Source of the DNA: an uncultured Saprospiraceae bacterium
Lineage (GTDB): Bacteria > Bacteroidota > Bacteroidia > Chitinophagales > Saprospiraceae
Length of the DNA: 63,949 nt
Assembly: GCA_905480605.1 (NCBI GenBank)
Contig: CAJQRD010000064.1
Location: 1 to 63,949, forward strand
Direction: 5' to 3'
The notes beneath the pieces were generated by a model. That model was not told where the DNA came from and did no database searches. It saw nothing but the letters and a program-made list of their open reading frames with translations. This document shows positions 27,807-38,153 of the stretch, piece by piece. The position numbers and the translations under genes are program-made. Positions within the stretch are counted from its first letter, which is position 1. Each line of letters opens with the position of its first letter.

Positions 27807-28109
27807 CTATTCTTTCGCTGATCTAGGTCTAATAAGACCATCCTCATCTACATGCTGTGCGGTAAACCTAATCCAATGTTTATAATTCTGAGTGTGAATC
27901 GTTTTAACAAACTCATTTTCAGAATAGAACATTTGATAAGCGGAAATCACCTCAGGCACATTGGGATCATCTGAATACATTGCTTGAACCCATTTCGGTG
28001 AAAACTTTATGCTTTCTTCACTTGGTATTGTTTTAAAGAAGTCTGAATTGTTTTGTGAATATATCTGCGTCAAGAAAGACAAACTTAATAACAGTGTTAA
28101 TATTTTCAT
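27807..28109 (-). CDS. N-terminal part of interrupted surface protein (signal peptide)
   Basis: About 100 residues from ATG 28109, chosen because MKILTLLLSLSFLTQIYSQ is a typical signal peptide; the frame is open back to 28142. The rest (SPKWVQAMYSDDPNVPEV, FVKTIHTQNYKHWIRF) resembles the mature N-terminus of large Bacteroidota Asp-box proteins. It ends at TAG 27807-27809, after which the same frame continues for 18 sense codons into the Asp-box segment. A matching promoter lies at 28157-28187. Confidence 0.7.
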   Translation of the reverse strand: MKILTLLLSLSFLTQIYSQNNSDFFKTIPSEESIKFSPKWVQAMYSDDPNVPEVISAYQMFYSENEFVKTIHTQNYKHWIRFTAQHVDEDGLIRPRSAKE

Positions 28110-28156
28110 TATTCTCGTTGTTTGAATGAGTAGGAAGATCAAGATTGATCAAAAAT

Positions 28157-28187
28157 CAAAATTACCTATATATGCTGTCTAAATCAA
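28157..28187 (-). promoter_or_regulatory. Promoter of the interrupted surface-protein gene
   Basis: On the minus strand, TTG (28187-28185), a 20-bp spacer and TAATTTTG (28164-28157) match the Bacteroidota -33/-7 promoter. The inferred start is about 40 bp before ATG 28109. A dyad GATCAA-GA-TTGATC at 28137-28150 lies just downstream. Confidence 0.55.
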
Positions 28188-28337
28188 TCACCCTAATGAA
28201 GGAAATATAGAATCAATATTTGTGTTCATTGGTATTGAAATAGATAAAAGTAAGCAATAATTTGGTTTTGTTTGTAGGGTTAGAATTCACCAACCTATCA
28301 ATATTAATGGATGTAATTTTAAACTGGTTAAAAGTTT

Positions 28338-28374
28338 AAAAATCTCAGCACCCATGTTTAGGAAGTGCTGAGAT
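28338..28374 (-). terminator. Terminator of the 183-residue membrane protein gene
   Basis: ATCTCAGCAC (28342-28351) pairs with GTGCTGAGAT (28365-28374). On the minus strand the stem is followed by TTTTTAAAC. It lies 19 bp after the stop at 28393. Confidence 0.7.
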
Positions 28375-28392
28375 AAGGATTTGCACTATAAT

Positions 28393-28944
28393 TTACTTTG
28401 TTGCGTCTCTGGGTAAGTACCAGCCAAGCCAACAGCCAACTAGTCCCCAAGCAACAATAGTATCAATCAGGTATGGGATACTATTGGTCTCAAACCAAAT
28501 ACTATCCAGATAACTAATTGTTAAATATCCAATCATTCCAACTGCTAGAGAAGTTAAAAGAGAGTGTTTGAAATTGTTACCTCTATTTGACATAAGAATC
28601 CAAACCAGAAAAAATGCAGCTAAAACATCAATTACAAAGCCTCTCAGTAAATTCATTGGAAATGAAAAATCATGTGCTTTGTGATAGCGGATTTGAGCCC
28701 AAGGCTTACCAGGCATTGATTCTTGCAAGGCTGTTCTTTGCTCATTTGTCGCATTTTGAGGAACGTTTGGCAGGAAATAAGCACCTTCTTCAAGTCCTTG
28801 ATCTGCCATTGCTTTAAGTAGAGCATCTTGCTTTGGAGTGTATTCCATGCCCGAACCATGTACAAATAGGGGACCCCATGACGCAAATTGCCAAAAAAAG
28901 AGGATTAACCCTGCCACAAGCGTAGCGATTATTGTTTTTTTCAT
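28393..28944 (-). CDS. Small integral membrane protein of unknown function
   Basis: 183 residues. The first hydrophobic segment (about residues 5-25, TIIATLVAGLILFFWQFASW) is followed by an extracytoplasmic loop of some 75 residues and three more membrane spans (near 98-116, 126-145 and 153-175). The loop contains EGAYFLPNVPQNATNEQR. Similar unnamed proteins occur in Bacteroidota (general recollection), but I cannot name a family with confidence. It is divergent from gyrB across a 117-bp spacer and has its own terminator. Confidence 0.75.
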   Translation of the reverse strand: MKKTIIATLVAGLILFFWQFASWGPLFVHGSGMEYTPKQDALLKAMADQGLEEGAYFLPNVPQNATNEQRTALQESMPGKPWAQIRYHKAHDFSFPMNLLRGFVIDVLAAFFLVWILMSNRGNNFKHSLLTSLAVGMIGYLTISYLDSIWFETNSIPYLIDTIVAWGLVGCWLGWYLPRDATK

Positions 28945-29003
28945 GTTGTTAGTTTTATTTACCCTAAAATAGTAAAAAAATAAGGCTTTTAGGGCTTATT
29001 TAA

Positions 29004-29036
29004 TTGAGAAAATGACCCCATTTTTATGTATCTTTG
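29004..29036 (+). promoter_or_regulatory. gyrB promoter
   Basis: TTG (29004-29006), a 22-bp spacer and TATCTTTG (29029-29036) match the Bacteroidota promoter. The start codon at 29062 is 25 bp beyond. Confidence 0.6.
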
Positions 29037-29058
29037 CACCCTTAAAGCACAAGGCTAA

Positions 29059-31005
<1,947 letters not shown>

Positions 31006-31055
31006 TAAACTTTATCATAACTTTTCTGTTCAATAAAAAAATAAAACAAATTTAA

Positions 31056-32369
31056 ATGGTAGATTCACAACAAACAGTTAAATACAAAGTCAAAGATATA
31101 TCTTTGGCAGACTGGGGAAGAAAAGAGATTTCTTTAGCAGAGGCAGAAATGCCAGGTCTAATGAGTCTAAGAAAAGAATTCGGCGATTCAAAACCTTTAG
31201 CAGGTGCAAGAGTTGCGGGATGCCTTCATATGACAATTCAAACAGCAGTACTCATCGAAACTTTGGTTGAGTTAGGTGCTGATGTGACTTGGAGTTCTTG
31301 CAATATTTTTAGTACACAAGATCATGCTGCTGCTGCAATTGCTGCTGCTGGTGTTCCTGTTTATGCCTGGAAAGGTATGAATGAAGAAGAATTTGATTGG
31401 TGTATTCTTCAAACATTAAGAGGATTTAAAGATGGTCAGCCATTGAATATGATCCTTGATGATGGAGGTGATTTAACAAATATGGTATTGGATAGATTTC
31501 CAGAATTGGTACCAGGAATTAAAGGCCTTTCTGAGGAAACAACTACAGGTGTTCACAGATTGGTTGAAAGAGAAAACAATGGAACATTGCCTCTTCCTGC
31601 TATTAACATTAATGATTCAGTTACAAAATCTAAGTTTGATAACAAATACGGTTGTAAAGAATCTTGTGTAGATGCAATCAGAAGAGCAACTGATGTAATG
31701 ATAGCTGGAAAAGTAGCTGTAGTTGCAGGTTACGGTGATGTTGGAAAAGGTTCTGCAGCCTCATTGGTTGGTGCAGGAGCAAGAGTTATTATAACTGAAA
31801 TTGATCCAATATGTGCTTTGCAAGCTGCTATGGATGGTTTTGAGGTTAAGAAAATGGCTGATGCAGTAAAAGAGGCAAATATTATTGTGACTGCTACTGG
31901 TAATAAAAACATTATCGATGCGGAACACTTTAAAAACATGATGGATAAGGCCATTGTTTCTAACATTGGGCACTTTGATAATGAAATCAATATGTCTTGG
32001 TTGAATGAAAATTATGGTGCTACAAAAAACCAAATTAAGCCTCAAGTAGATATGTATACTATTGGTGATAAAGATATCATCGTTTTGGCTGAGGGTAGAT
32101 TGGTAAACTTAGGCTGTGCCACAGGTCACCCATCATTTGTAATGTCTAATTCATTTACAAATCAAGTTTTGGCGCAATTGGAATTATGGAACAATACTGA
32201 TAAGTATGAAAACAAAGTTTACATGTTGCCTAAGCACTTAGATGAAAAAGTGGCAAGATTACACTTGTCTAAGATCGGAGTAGTTTTAGAAGAATTGACG
32301 GACGACCAGGCTGAATATATTGGCATTAAAAAGGAAGGTCCTTATAAGCCAGATTACTACAGATACTAA
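31056..32369 (+). CDS. ahcY: Adenosylhomocysteinase
   Basis: 437 residues. It hydrolyses S-adenosylhomocysteine to adenosine and homocysteine, relieving inhibition of methyltransferases. The NAD-binding motif is [19 protein letters not shown] (about residues 227-245) and [16 protein letters not shown] is a family signature. [21 protein letters not shown] is conserved near the C-terminus, which ends PYKPDYYRY as expected. It is 50 bp after gyrB and closes with a strong terminator. The short leader leaves no room for an SAH riboswitch. Confidence 0.97.
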   Translation: MVDSQQTVKYKVKDISLADWGRKEISLAEAEMPGLMSLRKEFGDSKPLAGARVAGCLHMTIQTAVLIETLVELGADVTWSSCNIFSTQDHAAAAIAAAGVPVYAWKGMNEEEFDWCILQTLRGFKDGQPLNMILDDGGDLTNMVLDRFPELVPGIKGLSEETTTGVHRLVERENNGTLPLPAININDSVTKSKFDNKYGCKESCVDAIRRATDVMIAGKVAVVAGYGDVGKGSAASLVGAGARVIITEIDPICALQAAMDGFEVKKMADAVKEANIIVTATGNKNIIDAEHFKNMMDKAIVSNIGHFDNEINMSWLNENYGATKNQIKPQVDMYTIGDKDIIVLAEGRLVNLGCATGHPSFVMSNSFTNQVLAQLELWNNTDKYENKVYMLPKHLDEKVARLHLSKIGVVLEELTDDQAEYIGIKKEGPYKPDYYRY

Positions 32370-32407
32370 GAGAAGGGTGATATAACCCTTTTAAAAATAC
32401 ATTTATT

Positions 32408-32439
32408 AAAGCCCTCTTGTTTTCAAGAGGGCTTTTTTT
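32408..32439 (+). terminator. Terminator after ahcY
   Basis: AAAGCCCTCTTG, loop TTTT, CAAGAGGGCTTT, then a T-run: a perfect 12-bp stem with seven consecutive T, ideal for rho-independent termination. Confidence 0.95.
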
Positions 32440-32699
32440 ATTTGAGTACTATTTTTATTTAGCTTCGCAGAGCTGTTCTGGACTTTTCAACTCAATTTGA
32501 TCGTTAACAAATTGTTGATATTGTTCGTTAAATCAATAAAACGTTCAAACTTTGTCAATTCCTATTCATTTTATAAACTAAATAATTTTAAATAAATTAC
32601 TACGTATTCATATTGGAAAATTCTTGCATTAAGTATCGTCTTAATTTCATTCTTTAGCTGTTGAAGTAATTATCAGGACTTAAACAGCAGTTACTATGA

Positions 32700-33160
32700 T
32701 CGACGGCACTTTTAAATCGTGATGGTTCTACAGGACAAGAAGGTTTAGATTTAGATACAGTAAACTCCCTTGGAAGTAATGACTCAATCGTTGAATTTAA
32801 AGATGAAGGACTTGATATAATTAAATCAGTGGACTCCAATTGTTTGCAACAGATTTCTGTAGCCAATGGACCTGAAATTAGAACTTTTGTGAAGGAGTAA
32901 ACGGTCTTGTGAAAATTATAGTTTTGAGGGTATTGGCGTAAGCCAGAAAATCGAAGTATTATAGTCAAATAGGTCTGCTTTGACTTTAACAAATTCAGGC
33001 AGTGAGTTGATAATTACCCAAATTGTAGGAGGTGAAAACCTTGTTGTCTTTAATGGTAGCAAATATTACTAAAGCTCTATAAAAGTAGTTAGAGCTATTG
33101 CTAATGCAGGTCAAGATGTTATCGATATTAAGTTAATCAAGCAAATAACGTTCTTGTTAC
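32700..33160 (+). pseudogene. Remnant of an unidentified gene
   Basis: Two protein-like stretches survive on the plus strand. The first (32700-32900) includes GLDLDTVNSLGSNDSIVEF, KSVDSNCLQQISVANGPEI and ends at TAA 32898. The second (about 32970-33150, another frame) includes ALTLTNSGSELIITQIVGG, NLVVFNGSKYY, an in-frame TAA and IKVVRAIANAGQDVIDIK. Neither has a start codon. Composition suggests a secreted beta-rich protein. The open frame on the opposite strand (32654-32992) is taken to be its shadow. I do not recognise the family. Confidence 0.35.
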
Positions 33161-33208
33161 AAAGTCTTCTAGAAGGTTTTTTTATACCAATTTAGTATTA
33201 ACGAGGCA

Positions 33209-33850
33209 CTATAATCTGGAATCTAGTAAATGTAGTTTCTTGTTTACCCTCTTAGCCAACTTCATTTGATTATTTAGTGAGTAACTTTTTTTTCCAACTA
33301 AGAGATCAAAAAAATTAGTGAGGCCACTTAAACCAAAGCTATTTGGAAATGGTGCGGGGGGTCTTTTAAAATCTTCATTGACAATTATCCAGTGTCCATC
33401 ATTTCTACCTTTGATAAGATAGAAAAGATTTTCTGTTTTCTTAATTAGATCAATTGCATCAACTTTGCCTTCAATATTCACATCTTCACCATCAAGAAAA
33501 GCTTTAAATTTTTGATTTTCAATAAATACCAATTTTGAATAGGTATAGTGTCTTGAAAAAGCTTCAATAACAGCTTCTTTGTATATTTTTCTTTCCATTT
33601 TAATCTCTTGTAAATTTTCTTCCATTCTGATCGAGTCCTTTTCAGAAAGGTTTCCATATGAAATTGAGGCTTCATAAGCTTCTATCTTTTTTTGCTGCAT
33701 GTCCAATCTAACCACAAGCACACCTTCCTGAAGAGCTTTTATACTTTCAGAAGATGTTAAAATTTGGCAATTCAGATTCGAAGATGAAACCATTCCGATA
33801 GCTATCTGAAACAAACAAAATGTAATTATATAATTTACTGATATTTTCAT
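33209..33850 (-). CDS. Exported protein of unknown function
   Basis: 213 residues with a hydrophobic signal sequence (about residues 1-29, up to NCQILTSS). The mature part is charged and largely helical at first (MQQKKIEAYEASISYG, IRMEENLQEIKMERKIYKE), then mixed, including FLIKG-like strands near FYLIKGRNDGHWIIVN. No catalytic motif is visible. It is monocistronic, with its 3' end next to the gene remnant at 32700-33160 and divergent from the moxR cluster. Likely periplasmic; no family recognised. Confidence 0.7.
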   Translation of the reverse strand: MKISVNYIITFCLFQIAIGMVSSSNLNCQILTSSESIKALQEGVLVVRLDMQQKKIEAYEASISYGNLSEKDSIRMEENLQEIKMERKIYKEAVIEAFSRHYTYSKLVFIENQKFKAFLDGEDVNIEGKVDAIDLIKKTENLFYLIKGRNDGHWIIVNEDFKRPPAPFPNSFGLSGLTNFFDLLVGKKSYSLNNQMKLAKRVNKKLHLLDSRL

Positions 33851-34194
33851 AACTTAAAATTCAAAGACTAAGGTATAATATAAATTTGTGTTAAGCTGAA
33901 AACTGAAGACATATGGTGATAGTATGTAGAATAACAACAAAGGAGTCAAGTTGAAATATTACATTGCTATATATAAAGCAATTCAAGGATCAACGGTGAA
34001 TAAAATCAAAGGGAAATCCTATAAAAAATGACGAGAAAGATAGTCTTTTGTCGATTTACTCCTAGTAAATAAGATATTATCTCAAATTCATACCTTTTGG
34101 CCAAAGTTTAAGAAAAGTTTAAAAAATCTTTGTTTTGATTAAATAGGCATTATGTTAATTTTGCTAGGCTTTAAAGAACAAACAATTATAAACT
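33851..34194. other. Intergenic region with the moxR promoter
   Basis: 344 bp between divergent genes. It holds the promoter at 34134-34163 and a possible micro-ORF from TTG 33951 to TGA (26 codons, preceded by AAAGGAG). Nothing else is recognisable. Confidence 0.5.
34134..34163 (+). promoter_or_regulatory. Promoter of the moxR/bat cluster
   Basis: TTTG (34134-34137), an 18-bp spacer and TAATTTTG (34156-34163) match the Bacteroidota -33 and -7 elements well. The ATG at 34195 follows 31 bp later. Confidence 0.65.
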
Positions 34195-35193
34195 ATGCAA
34201 GCATCAGTCGATATAGAAGCTCTAAGTCAGCAAATTCAAATAGATAGTGCATTTTTGGATGATATTAATGCGGCCACATCAAAGGTTATTGTTGGACAAG
34301 AATATATGGTACAACGGTTACTCTTAGGTCTATTGGCCAATGGGCACGTTTTGTTGGAAGGTTTACCCGGTCTAGCGAAGACTTTATCCATCAAAACGTT
34401 GGCAAATGCAGTAGATGCTAAATTTAGTAGAATACAGTTTACACCTGATTTGTTGCCAGCTGATATTTTGGGAACAATGATTTACAATCCTAGTAAAAAT
34501 GACTTTACGGTAAGAAAGGGACCCATATTCGCTAATTTTATTTTGGCGGATGAGATAAATAGGGCTCCTGCTAAAGTACAGTCTGCGTTGCTTGAGTCGA
34601 TGCAAGAAAAGCAGGTCACAATTGGTAAGGAGACTTTCAAGTTGGAAGAACCCTTTTTAGTATTGGCTACTCAAAACCCAATCGAGCAAGAAGGAACATA
34701 CCCATTGCCAGAAGCACAAGTGGATAGATTTATGCTCAAAGTAAAAATCGACTATCCAACAAAAGATGAAGAAAGGCAAATCATCAAACGTGTTATCAGT
34801 GGCGAGACACTTCAAAAAGTAAAAGCTGTTGTCAAACCAGATGTTATTTTAAAAGCCAGAGATTTGGTAAAGAAAATCTACATGGATGAGAAAATCGAAA
34901 ATTATATTTTGGATATAGTTTTTGCAACACGTAACCCTGAAAATAGCGGATTGGCAGATTTAAGACCTTTGATCAATTACGGAGGGTCTCCAAGAGCAAG
35001 TATCAATTTAGCCGTAGCTTCAAAGGCACAAGCATTTTTAAACAGAAGAGGGTTTGTAATTCCCGATGATGTAAGAAATGTTTGTATGGATATTTTGCGT
35101 CATAGAATTGGTTTGACTTATGAAGCTGAGGCTGAAAATATCACGCAAGAAAATATTATAGATAAAATAATCAACACGATTGAAGTCCCTTAG
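34195..35193 (+). CDS. MoxR-family AAA+ ATPase
   Basis: 332 residues. Walker A is LLEGLPGLAKTLSIKT (about residues 52-67) and Walker B FILADEINRAP (about residues 115-125); the sensor-1 region reads LATQNPIEQEGTYPLPEAQ. MoxR ATPases act as chaperones that activate partner proteins with von Willebrand A domains through their metal site. The partners are encoded next: DUF58 after 6 bp, then the BatA-like vWA protein. It is the first gene of the cluster, behind a clear promoter. Confidence 0.93.
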   Translation: MQASVDIEALSQQIQIDSAFLDDINAATSKVIVGQEYMVQRLLLGLLANGHVLLEGLPGLAKTLSIKTLANAVDAKFSRIQFTPDLLPADILGTMIYNPSKNDFTVRKGPIFANFILADEINRAPAKVQSALLESMQEKQVTIGKETFKLEEPFLVLATQNPIEQEGTYPLPEAQVDRFMLKVKIDYPTKDEERQIIKRVISGETLQKVKAVVKPDVILKARDLVKKIYMDEKIENYILDIVFATRNPENSGLADLRPLINYGGSPRASINLAVASKAQAFLNRRGFVIPDDVRNVCMDILRHRIGLTYEAEAENITQENIIDKIINTIEVP

Positions 35194-35199
35194 CAGAGT

Positions 35200-36069
35200 A
35201 TGGACGCTACTGAAATATTAAAGAAAATTCGTAAGATTGAAATTAAGACCAAGGGCCTTAGCAAACATATCTTCTCTGGTGAATACCACAGTGCATTCAA
35301 GGGTAGAGGTATGTCTTTTTCTGAAGTACGTGATTATCAATATGGTGATGATGTTCGTAATATCGATTGGAACGTAACTGCAAGGACAGGAGATCCGCAT
35401 ATAAAAGTTTTTGAAGAAGATAGAGAGTTAACCGTCATGTTAATTGTTGATATCAGTAAGTCATCATACTTTGGATCAGTCAATCAATTTAAAAGTGAAT
35501 TGACTGCCGAAATTAGTGCCATAATTGCATTTTCTGCAATTACAAATAATGATAAAGTCGGAGCAATATTACACACTGATAAAGTTGAAAAGTATATCCC
35601 ACCAAAGAAAGGGAAATCGCATATTTTGAGAATTATCAGAGAAATAATTTTTTTAAAACCTCAGTCTAACGGTACTAGCTTGGATGAAGCTTTGATCTAT
35701 TTAAATAACATTCAAAAAAAGCGCGCAATAGTATTTGTACTTTCGGATTTTATGTGCACGGGTTATGAGTCCGCATTGTCTGTCGCTTCAAAACGTCATG
35801 ATATTATTGGCCTTCACATTTATGATCAAATAGAAAGAGACCTGCCTAATGTTGGCCTAATCAATACCACAGATTCAGAAAGTGGAAAACAAGTTGTTTT
35901 AGATACAAGTTCGAAAAAAGTAAGAACTAATTATAACAACTGGTTTGCCAATAATTATGAGTATTTTAAATCAACATTTAACCGTTACAGATCTGACAAT
36001 ATAAGTATTAATACCAAAGATGACTATGTGAAACTATTACTTCAATTTTTTAAAAGAAGATCTTCTTAA
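35200..36069 (+). CDS. DUF58 domain protein (vWA-like)
   Basis: 289 residues. GMSFSEVRDYQYGDDVRNIDWNVTARTG (shown here only as a landmark, about residues 33-60) contains the DUF58 core, and MLIVDISKSSYFGS (about residues 77-90) is a degenerate MIDAS (DxSxS). Such proteins are encoded beside moxR in nearly all Bat clusters and are thought to bind the MoxR ATPase. There is no membrane helix or signal. The stop codon shares its last base with the start of the next gene (36069), which indicates translational coupling. Confidence 0.92.
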   Translation: MDATEILKKIRKIEIKTKGLSKHIFSGEYHSAFKGRGMSFSEVRDYQYGDDVRNIDWNVTARTGDPHIKVFEEDRELTVMLIVDISKSSYFGSVNQFKSELTAEISAIIAFSAITNNDKVGAILHTDKVEKYIPPKKGKSHILRIIREIIFLKPQSNGTSLDEALIYLNNIQKKRAIVFVLSDFMCTGYESALSVASKRHDIIGLHIYDQIERDLPNVGLINTTDSESGKQVVLDTSSKKVRTNYNNWFANNYEYFKSTFNRYRSDNISINTKDDYVKLLLQFFKRRSS

Positions 36070-38153
36070 TGAGGTATATTATTTTTATAGTAGCAATAAT
36101 TTTTTCCACAAAAGCAAGTAGCCAATCTGTTACTCAAGGATATGTATTGTCTAAAGATTCTATCATCATTGGTGATGTTGTAGATTTGATATATACCATA
36201 GAATCTAATGACCCTACACAAATAAAACGCATTGACTTTTCTTCTATGGATAGTCTTCAATCCATAGTTAAAACAAATGAAGCAGATACCTCAGAGTATT
36301 TTGCAGAAGTAGATTGGAATGGTGATTTTTACAACTCAAAAACTATTGAAGTAGGTGCAAATTTTTTCAAAAGAGAGAATAATAAATTTACCTATCGAGA
36401 TACATTTAAAATAAACATTTGGGATGTTGGTGTGTATCAAATGCGATTGCCAATATTGACTTTAGATACCGCAAGAAAAATGCAAAAGTATGATTTGCAG
36501 TCTCCTATGCTTTTGGTCAATATTCCTCTAGATGTTGTCAATACAGATTCAACTTCTGTGTTAATGCCAATAACGGATATACTGGTGGAGGAGAAATCTT
36601 TTATGGATCGCTTTTGGTTTCTATTTGTTTTACTGCCTTTTCTTTTATTAGGCTTTATAATATATAAATCCATTGAATATAGAAAGAGAATTCAAATCCC
36701 AATTCCTGAGCCAGTGAAAATGCCTGCTCACTTTATTGCATTCAATCAATTGTATGATTTAAAGTCAAAAGGATTATGGAAAGAAGGTAAGGTCAAAGAG
36801 CATCAATCTCAGCTTACACATATAATTAGAGAGTATCTTGAGAACAGATTCAATATTAAAGCCTTAGAGTCTACCACGGATCAAATATTACAAGCTTTAA
36901 AGCAAAAGAATTTTAGTTTGAACCATGAAAGTGATTTGAGGCAAATATTACAGATTGCCGATATGGTTAAGTTTGCAAAGGCAAAACCTCCTGTAGATAT
37001 CAATGCTGAATTTATTGTAAAGGCAGAGCAGCTTGTAGAGCAAACCCAAATAAAATTAACAGATGAAGAAGAAGAATTACTTCTAAAGGAAAAGCAAGAC
37101 TACGATGCAATAATGCGAAAGATTAATAAAAAATCATTATTGTTATTGGCAATGCCGTTTGGTGAATTTGAATTTCAACATCCATGGTTTTTATTAGTGC
37201 TCTTACTACTCCCACTCATGTGGTATTGGAAGTTTCGGTTAAAGACTAACAAGGACTCTTCAATGACATTCCCAAATGTAGGGTCAATAGAAGATATATT
37301 AAGTGTTAAAGCAATGATGGTAACGTATTTACCATTGTTAAGATATATTGGCATGGCCGCTCTTATAATTGCATTGGCAAGACCACGATTGGTTCTTAAA
37401 GAAGAGGAAGTAAAAGCTGAAGGGATAGACATTATGTTAGTCATGGATTTATCAAGTAGCATGTTGGCAAGAGACTTCAATCCTGATAGATTGACAGTTA
37501 GTAAGGAAATGGCAAAAAAGTTTATTGACAAAAGACCTTATGATCGCATAGGATTGGTTGTGTTTGCGGGTGAAAGTTTTACACAAAGTCCCTTGACAAC
37601 GGACCATAGAATTGTCAAGGAGTTTTTAACGTCTTTAGAATCTGGAATGCTTGAAGATGGAACTGCAATTGGAATGGGACTTGCGTCAGCTGTTAATCGA
37701 CTTAAGACCAGTGAGTCAGAAAGTAAGGTTGTTATATTATTGACGGATGGCGTCAATAATGCAGGTTATATCAAACCTATGACTGCAGCTGAAATTGCAA
37801 AAGAAATAGATGTCAAAACATATACAATTGGTGTAGGGTCGATGGGAGAGGCTATTTCTCCTATTAGCAGAAGAAGTGATGGTAGATATGTTTTTGGAGT
37901 GTCTCGTGTAGAGATTGATGAAGAATTACTCACTGAAATATCCAAGCTAACGGGAGGTCAATATTTTAGAGCTACCAACGAAGTAGGTCTTGAGCAAATA
38001 TATTCTGAAATTGATAGATTGGAGAAAACTGAAATTGAGGTATCTGTGTTTAAACGATACTCGGAAGAATTCAGACGTTTTCTAATCTTTGGTTTAATCT
38101 GTCTAGTATTGGAATGGATGCTAAGTCAGACAATTCTAAGAACTCACCCTTAA
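36069..38153 (+). CDS. Fusion of a DUF4381-like membrane protein with BatA (vWA)
   Basis: 694 residues. Residues 1-361 resemble the membrane protein usually encoded between DUF58 and batA: signal sequence (1-19), beta-rich periplasmic part, membrane span near 182-201 and a cytoplasmic helical part. Residues 362-694, from an internal Met in MPFGEFEFQHPWFLL, are a complete BatA: two membrane spans (about 375-392 and 425-445), a vWA domain with the MIDAS DLSSSM (Asp460) and T in PLTTD, and a C-terminal span (near 672-690). The two parts are normally separate genes; here the frame runs through without a stop. Internal initiation at ATG 37152 could still give separate BatA. No batB, batD or batE follows. 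Confidence 0.85.
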   Translation: MRYIIFIVAIIFSTKASSQSVTQGYVLSKDSIIIGDVVDLIYTIESNDPTQIKRIDFSSMDSLQSIVKTNEADTSEYFAEVDWNGDFYNSKTIEVGANFFKRENNKFTYRDTFKINIWDVGVYQMRLPILTLDTARKMQKYDLQSPMLLVNIPLDVVNTDSTSVLMPITDILVEEKSFMDRFWFLFVLLPFLLLGFIIYKSIEYRKRIQIPIPEPVKMPAHFIAFNQLYDLKSKGLWKEGKVKEHQSQLTHIIREYLENRFNIKALESTTDQILQALKQKNFSLNHESDLRQILQIADMVKFAKAKPPVDINAEFIVKAEQLVEQTQIKLTDEEEELLLKEKQDYDAIMRKINKKSLLLLAMPFGEFEFQHPWFLLVLLLLPLMWYWKFRLKTNKDSSMTFPNVGSIEDILSVKAMMVTYLPLLRYIGMAALIIALARPRLVLKEEEVKAEGIDIMLVMDLSSSMLARDFNPDRLTVSKEMAKKFIDKRPYDRIGLVVFAGESFTQSPLTTDHRIVKEFLTSLESGMLEDGTAIGMGLASAVNRLKTSESESKVVILLTDGVNNAGYIKPMTAAEIAKEIDVKTYTIGVGSMGEAISPISRRSDGRYVFGVSRVEIDEELLTEISKLTGGQYFRATNEVGLEQIYSEIDRLEKTEIEVSVFKRYSEEFRRFLIFGLICLVLEWMLSQTILRTHP

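Noticed and set aside
24198-28109. Genome-wide reassignment of TAG to an amino acid
   Set aside because: TAG ends normal full-length genes in this window (the BlaI-like repressor, ilvA, the TPR protein), so it is still a stop.
31006-31055. SAH or SAM riboswitch before ahcY
   Set aside because: Only 50 AT-rich bases separate gyrB from ahcY and no conserved structure is visible.
32654-32992. Minus-strand ORF of 112 residues
   Set aside because: Composition is poor; the opposite strand reads more like a protein, so this is treated as a shadow.
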